Assembly: GCA_947628665.1 (NCBI GenBank) | Contig: CANRAU010000008.1 | Coordinates: 20,792 to 84,791, forward strand | DNA length: 64,000 nt | From: an uncultured Clostridia bacterium | Lineage (GTDB): Bacteria; Bacillota; Clostridia; Oscillospirales; Acutalibacteraceae | Reading direction: 5' to 3' | Shown: positions 60,769 to 64,000 of the stretch, piece after piece | Layout: every line of letters starts with the position of its first letter | Numbering within the stretch: the first letter of the stretch is position 1 | Notes under the pieces: generated by a model | The model's input: only the letters and a program-made list of their open reading frames with translations | Told to the model about the DNA's origin: nothing | Databases searched by the model: none | Program-made: the position numbers and the translations under genes

Positions 60769-60808
60769 AAGGGAAAACGGCAAGCGTATTGTCGCTGAAA
60801 GCGTATGG

Positions 60809-60829
60809 AAAAGCGGAAACACGCTTTTT
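60809..60829 (+). terminator. intrinsic terminator of the small gene
   Basis: AAAAGCG/CGCTTTT stem (60809-60815, 60822-60828) with a GAAACA-type loop, followed by TC. Placed 40 bases after the stop. Confidence 0.7.
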
Positions 60830-60852
60830 CGATCATACAGGGAGTACCTGTG

Positions 60853-60911
60853 ACAGCAAGACAGTTTGTTGTATGAGCCGTGAGAGCCTCCGTTACGGAG
60901 GCTCTTGCTGT
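60853..60911 (+). promoter_or_regulatory. nested hairpins in the tgt leader
   Basis: A perfect stem GAGCCTCCG/CGGAGGCTC with a TTA loop (60884-60904) is enclosed by ACAGCAAGA (60853-60861) pairing with TCTTGCTGT (60903-60911). Two bases are shared, so the stems partly compete. No U-run follows. The position between queA and tgt suggested a preQ1 riboswitch, but I do not see its consensus. Confidence 0.5.
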
Positions 60912-61038
60912 GCAAAAACGCAAAAGGAAGACGCGCTTTTCTGCCTCCCGCAACCATCGCCTCCGCGTGATTTTGTAAGACGGCTCAAAAAGGACTTCGG
61001 CGCAGGGAGCGCCTCATATGGCCGAATAAGGAGAAGAT

Positions 61039-62169
61039 ATGTTTACTGTTTTAAAAACCGATGGGAATGCCCGTCTCGCCGAATTTACGACCGTACACGG
61101 CGTTGTGCAAACGCCCGCGTTTATGAATGTCGCGACGCAGGGCGCGATCAAGGGCGGGCTTTCCGCCTATGATTTAAAGGACATAGGCTGTCAGGTGCAG
61201 CTTTGCAACACCTATCATCTGCATCTTCGCCCCGGGGACAAGCTGATTCGCGAACTCGGCGGATTGCACGCGTTCACGGGCTGGGATGGGCCGATTCTGA
61301 CCGACAGCGGCGGCTTCCAGATTTTTTCCCTGGCGGCGCTTCGCAGAATCCGTGAGGAGGGCGTGTATTTTTCCTCCCACATCGACGGCAGAAAGATTTT
61401 TATGGGGCCGGAAGAGAGTATGCAGATCCAGTCGAACCTCGGCTCTACGATCGCCATGGGATTTGACGAGTGCGTGGAAAACCCTGCAGAATACGACTAC
61501 GCCAAACGCTCCTGCGAACGGACAGCGCGCTGGATGGAACGCAGCAAAAAGGAAATGGACAGGCTCAACGCCCTGCCCGATACCGTAAATCCCAACCAGC
61601 TGCTGTTCGGCATCAATCAGGGCTGTACATATGAAGATCTGCGCATCGAACATATGAAACGCATCGCGGATATGGACATGGACGGCTACGCGATCGGCGG
61701 CCTTGCGGTGGGCGAGCCGAAGGAGGAGATGTACCGCATTATTTCGGCGGTCACACCGTTTATGCCGATAGATAAGCCCCGCTATCTCATGGGCGTGGGT
61801 ACGCCCGGGAATATTTTGGAAGCGGTGGAGCGCGGCGTGGATTTATTCGATTGCGTTATGCCCAGCCGCAATGCCCGCCACGGGCATCTGTTCACCAAAG
61901 AGGGTATTCGCAACATCAACAACGAAAAGTATAAAAACGACCTTTCGCCAATCGACCCGCAGTGCGGCTGCCCGACCTGCCGGCGGCATTCCCGCGCCTA
62001 CATCCGCCACCTGTTTAAAGCGGGCGAAATGCTTGCCATGCGCCTTTGCGTGATCCACAATCTCTGGTTTTATAATACGTTGCTCGCGGAAATTCGTGAC
62101 GCACTGCAAAACGGCACATTCGCGCAGTACAAAGCGAAATACGTGGATATTTTGGATACGCGCATTTAG
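61039..62169 (+). CDS. tgt: tRNA-guanine transglycosylase (queuine tRNA-ribosyltransferase)
   Basis: 376 residues, ribosome site AAGGAGAAG. TIM-barrel enzyme inserting preQ1 at the tRNA wobble position. Motifs: GAIKGGLSAYDLKDIGCQ, LTDSGGFQIFSLA with the general-base Asp, FGINQGCTYEDLR, the nucleophile region LFDCVMPSRNARHG and the zinc site CGCPTC with a later CVIH. It belongs with queA. Two hairpins and a terminator follow. Confidence 0.97.
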   Translation: MFTVLKTDGNARLAEFTTVHGVVQTPAFMNVATQGAIKGGLSAYDLKDIGCQVQLCNTYHLHLRPGDKLIRELGGLHAFTGWDGPILTDSGGFQIFSLAALRRIREEGVYFSSHIDGRKIFMGPEESMQIQSNLGSTIAMGFDECVENPAEYDYAKRSCERTARWMERSKKEMDRLNALPDTVNPNQLLFGINQGCTYEDLRIEHMKRIADMDMDGYAIGGLAVGEPKEEMYRIISAVTPFMPIDKPRYLMGVGTPGNILEAVERGVDLFDCVMPSRNARHGHLFTKEGIRNINNEKYKNDLSPIDPQCGCPTCRRHSRAYIRHLFKAGEMLAMRLCVIHNLWFYNTLLAEIRDALQNGTFAQYKAKYVDILDTRI

Positions 62170-62223
62170 TTTTCTATAGGCTAAACTGAAGCAAAATAAA
62201 ATAGATAAAATAAAAGGGTATCG

Positions 62224-62257
62224 CTTGGGGCATCCTCCGTAAGGAAGATGCCCCAAG
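62224..62257 (+). repeat. perfect inverted repeat after tgt
   Basis: CTTGGGGCATC (62224-62234) with GATGCCCCAAG (62247-62257), with CC/GG inside. No U-run; probably an mRNA end hairpin. Confidence 0.6.
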
Positions 62258-62290
62258 GTGGCTCTTGTATTAAAATGTTGCTTGATTTCT

Positions 62291-62321
62291 AACGGTGTAG
62301 CCTTGCGGTTACACCGTTTTT
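62291..62321 (+). terminator. intrinsic terminator after tgt
   Basis: AACGGTGTA/TACACCGTT stem (62291-62299, 62310-62318) followed by TTT. It also covers the stop codon of the small reverse-strand gene. Confidence 0.7.
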
Positions 62322-62455
62322 ACTTTGTTGCGTTCTGCAATGTGTTGCTGGAATGCTTCTTCCATTTCTTCGGGGCTGAGTTCGTGCAGGATACCGATGA
62401 CGCTGTAGTAGATGTCCAAAAGCTGTACCCGTCTGCCGTCAACATATCTCGGCAC
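62309..62455 (-). CDS. 48-residue protein, probable relic of an integrative element
   Basis: GTG start at 62455 with AAAGGAGG ten bases upstream on the reverse strand; stop TAA 62309-62311. The sequence reads PRYVDGRRVQLLDIYYSVIG followed by ILHELSPEEMEEAFQQHI, a compact helical protein with a coding-like composition. Proteins of this kind occur, to my recollection, as small accessory ORFs near recombinase genes of conjugative elements in gut Firmicutes; no recombinase is found here. The gene lies in a palindrome-rich area between tgt and the CPBP gene. Function unknown. Confidence 0.6.
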   Translation of the reverse strand: MPRYVDGRRVQLLDIYYSVIGILHELSPEEMEEAFQQHIAERNKVKTV

Positions 62456-62497
62456 ACAGACACCACCTCCTTTCCGTTTCTGCCGGAGAATAAGAAC

Positions 62498-62764
62498 CTG
62501 TCAAGGGTCTTTGACCGCTTTGCGGCTTACGCCCTTGACAGAACCTTGTTTCGGGTGTGTTTTACACCCGAAATAGAAAAAGCCCTTGCTTTCCGTAAAT
62601 TCTCGGGGCGATTTTGGAGCATTTGTCGCTCTGTAACCGCCTTTGAAAGCAAGGGCTATGTATTCGTATTCAGTTATACCCCCACGCCAAAATGGAGCGT
62701 TTGGGGAAGAAAAAGACCGTTGACTTTTCACCGGGGAGCCGGTGTGTCAACGGTCAATCTTTTG
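62498..62764. repeat. cluster of four perfect hairpins, probable mobile-element remnant
   Basis: Stem 1 CTGTCAAGGG/CCCTTGACAG (62498-62507, 62532-62541); stem 2 TTTCGGGTGT/ACACCCGAAA (62549-62558, 62564-62573); stem 3 AGCCCTTGCTTTC with its complement 51 bp on (62581-62593, 62645-62657); stem 4 GACCGTTGAC/GTCAACGGTC with inner CACCGG/CCGGTG (62715-62755). Stem 4 has U-runs on both strands and would terminate the reverse-strand CPBP transcript. No gene is credible between 62456 and 62801; the 188-residue forward frame across it only reflects the palindromes. Confidence 0.7.
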
Positions 62765-62801
62765 ATATTCAGTTGTTGCGTTCAGTTCGACAAACTGGAA
62801 T

Positions 62802-63404
62802 TTATAATAAAAAAGCAGAAATAATTCCTGAAAACAAATTAGAAGCGGTATGAATGATCCAACTTGGAATGATTGAGCCTCTGGAAAGTTTTTCGTTGAT
62901 GTATCCCATAAACCATGCAATAGTTCCCGTAAACACAATAATCAAAGCAGTTTTTACACCTCCCGCAAACGGGAAAAACATCGCTCCGTGTAATAAACCG
63001 AATAATAAAGCCTGCGCAATATTTGCAATGTTAAAACTAAACTTATTTGTCACTCTTTTTAATATAAACCCTCGGAATAAAAGTTCTTCCGGAAATGCTG
63101 TATTAAAAGCCGCATATATAACTATTGCAGGAATGGCTGCCACACCAAGCCCTGCAAATTCAGAAGTCGCCGTTTCAATTCCGCTTACCATATAAAGCAA
63201 AAACGCCCCTAAAAGCATAAAAGCAACTGATGCTATAACAACGGCAGCTAAAGTCTTTTTGCCGCCCTCAATTTTCTTTAACCCTATCCACTCTGCAAAT
63301 TTTTGCTTTTTTCTTGCTGTAACAAGCCACCATACAAACGGAATGAACAAAAACAGTATAATTTGCAGTATGCTGCTGATAACTTTATTAACTAACAAAT
63401 TCAT
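62802..63404 (-). CDS. CPBP-family intramembrane metalloprotease
   Basis: 200 residues with about six membrane helices. The CAAX-protease/bacteriocin-processing motifs are present: AFPEELLFRGFILKR (E-E-x3-R, about 104-118), FGLLHGAMFF (F-x3-H) and a last helix pair with SWIIHTASNLFSG (H-x3-N). These Glu and His residues form the metal-type active site. Family members process prenylated proteins, peptides or immunity factors; no substrate is evident here. Base composition is lower in GC than the main chromosome segment, and it sits beyond the palindrome cluster, consistent with acquired DNA. It ends at the stem-4 terminator. Confidence 0.9.
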   Translation of the reverse strand: MNLLVNKVISSILQIILFLFIPFVWWLVTARKKQKFAEWIGLKKIEGGKKTLAAVVIASVAFMLLGAFLLYMVSGIETATSEFAGLGVAAIPAIVIYAAFNTAFPEELLFRGFILKRVTNKFSFNIANIAQALLFGLLHGAMFFPFAGGVKTALIIVFTGTIAWFMGYINEKLSRGSIIPSWIIHTASNLFSGIISAFLL

Positions 63405-63472
63405 AAATTTCCTCTTTTCAAACCCCGATTTCGTTCTGATTCACTTACTGAAAAACAGGAATCTCTGTCACA

Positions 63473-64000
63473 TTACATCATTACTTTCTCGTTTGCATGG
63501 GCATAATAGATTCTCTTTGGTTTATAGCCCATAACACGACTCCAGTCTTTTTCAAGCTTTGGATTATCTTCATAAGCGCCCAAAAAATCGATAGGTTCCA
63601 AATCGCCAACAATACAATCCCCATCGTCCAAAATTACAGAAACGCTGTCCTCGCTATGGCTTGGCGTGCTGATGATTTCTCCTTTAATTCCCATTGAGAG
63701 AAGAAACGAACGGCTTCTAGCGCAACTTATAACCGTGGCGAGACTTTCATCTATCGGAATATATTTTATCTGTTTTTCCCGTCTGAAGATTTCATCAGAA
63801 AAATGAACATACTCGGTTTGCGTATCTATCAACAGCAGTTTTACGCCGTGTTCCATAAGCTCACTAATAAGGCCGATATGGTCTGGGTGATAATGCGTAG
63901 CCATCACATACGTTATATCCCGAACATCTATGCTATGCCTTTTTATCTCCTTGTAAAATGCCGGCAGTGTTCCGGCGTAATCTGTATCAATCAGTAAATT
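63473..64000 (-). CDS. MBL-fold metallo-hydrolase, 5' end cut by the window
   Basis: The frame is open to base 64000 on the reverse strand, so the N-terminus is missing; the first ATG at 63907 is internal because conserved sequence continues upstream (NLLIDTDYAGTLP). The metal-binding motif is VMATHYHPDHIGLI (H-x-H-x-D-H), followed by PSHSEDSVSVILDDGDCIVGD, which supplies the next His and Asp, and YYAHANEKVMM at the end. The enzyme class covers many hydrolases acting on thioesters, phosphodiesters or beta-lactams; the substrate is unknown. It lies 68 bp upstream of the CPBP gene on the same strand and may form a unit with it. Confidence 0.85.
   Translation of the reverse strand, partial: NLLIDTDYAGTLPAFYKEIKRHSIDVRDITYVMATHYHPDHIGLISELMEHGVKLLLIDTQTEYVHFSDEIFRREKQIKYIPIDESLATVISCARSRSFLLSMGIKGEIISTPSHSEDSVSVILDDGDCIVGDLEPIDFLGAYEDNPKLEKDWSRVMGYKPKRIYYAHANEKVMM

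Noticed and set aside
60769..61038. preQ1 riboswitch before tgt
   Set aside because: The gene context fits, but neither the short preQ1-I pseudoknot consensus nor the class II pattern could be found; only unrelated hairpins are present.
62258..62824. 188-residue forward ORF across the hairpin cluster
   Set aside because: It passes through four perfect palindromes and two terminators, has no ribosome site and no coding-like composition.

Overview
The window looks like chromosomal DNA of an endospore-forming, carbohydrate-degrading member of the Clostridia (Oscillospirales/Ruminococcaceae-like gut lineages are the best guess). The evidence is a complete spoIIIAA-AH operon, the Firmicutes order nusB-xseA-xseB-ispA-dxs-tlyA-nadK-argR-recN, T-box, lysine and cobalamin riboswitches with intrinsic terminators, strong Shine-Dalgarno sites, and a fairly GC-rich base composition that produces many long antisense shadow ORFs.

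Layout. 1-7.7 kb: glycan section with a GH2 C-terminal fragment, a GH28-like beta-helix protein, a YfhO membrane protein and a GH31 glycosidase driven by a consensus sigma-A promoter. 7.7-14.6 kb: a proton antiporter, then a cobalamin riboswitch with promoter and terminator controlling a small HNH-repeat protein and two secreted, membrane-anchored DUF4430 proteins; the larger also carries an alpha/alpha-toroid region. DUF4430 is the transcobalamin-like C-terminal fold and intrinsic factor/transcobalamin also have an alpha-toroid, so this operon is my best candidate for an undescribed system: surface capture of corrinoids. 14.6-20 kb: a two-component system divergent from a VTC polyphosphate polymerase-like gene, a DUF4956 membrane protein and a Cthe_2159-type beta-helix lipoprotein. 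20-23.2 kb: GH43 arabinanase and membrane-anchored GH5 endoglucanase. 23.25-23.56 kb: a free-standing structured RNA candidate with its own promoter and terminator.

23.7-33 kb: surface glycan locus with a flippase, a NeuA-PseG fusion, a NeuB-type synthase and a fused O-antigen polymerase/GT52 sialyltransferase-like protein; two glycosyltransferases on the opposite strand. 33-37.8 kb: spoIIIA operon. 38-47.9 kb: Asp23, nusB, a TsaD-like paralogue, xseAB, ispA, dxs, tlyA, nadK, argR, recN. 47.9-49.4 kb: T-box(Tyr)-tyrS. 49.4-55.7 kb: second copy of a hairpin-rich dispersed repeat, then (reverse strand) an ECF sigma factor, a membrane protein with an Ig-like ectodomain, and a 1439-residue BspA-LRR/Ig surface protein. 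55.7-59.4 kb (reverse): lysine riboswitch-asd-dapA-dapB-ACT protein. 59.4-62.2 kb: queA, a 57-residue orphan gene, tgt. 62.2-64 kb: palindrome-rich probable mobile-element remnant with a 48-residue gene, then a CPBP protease and an MBL-fold hydrolase cut by the window edge.

No tRNA, rRNA, CRISPR array, transposase or prophage genes were seen. All functional assignments come from reading motifs by eye; no database search was run.
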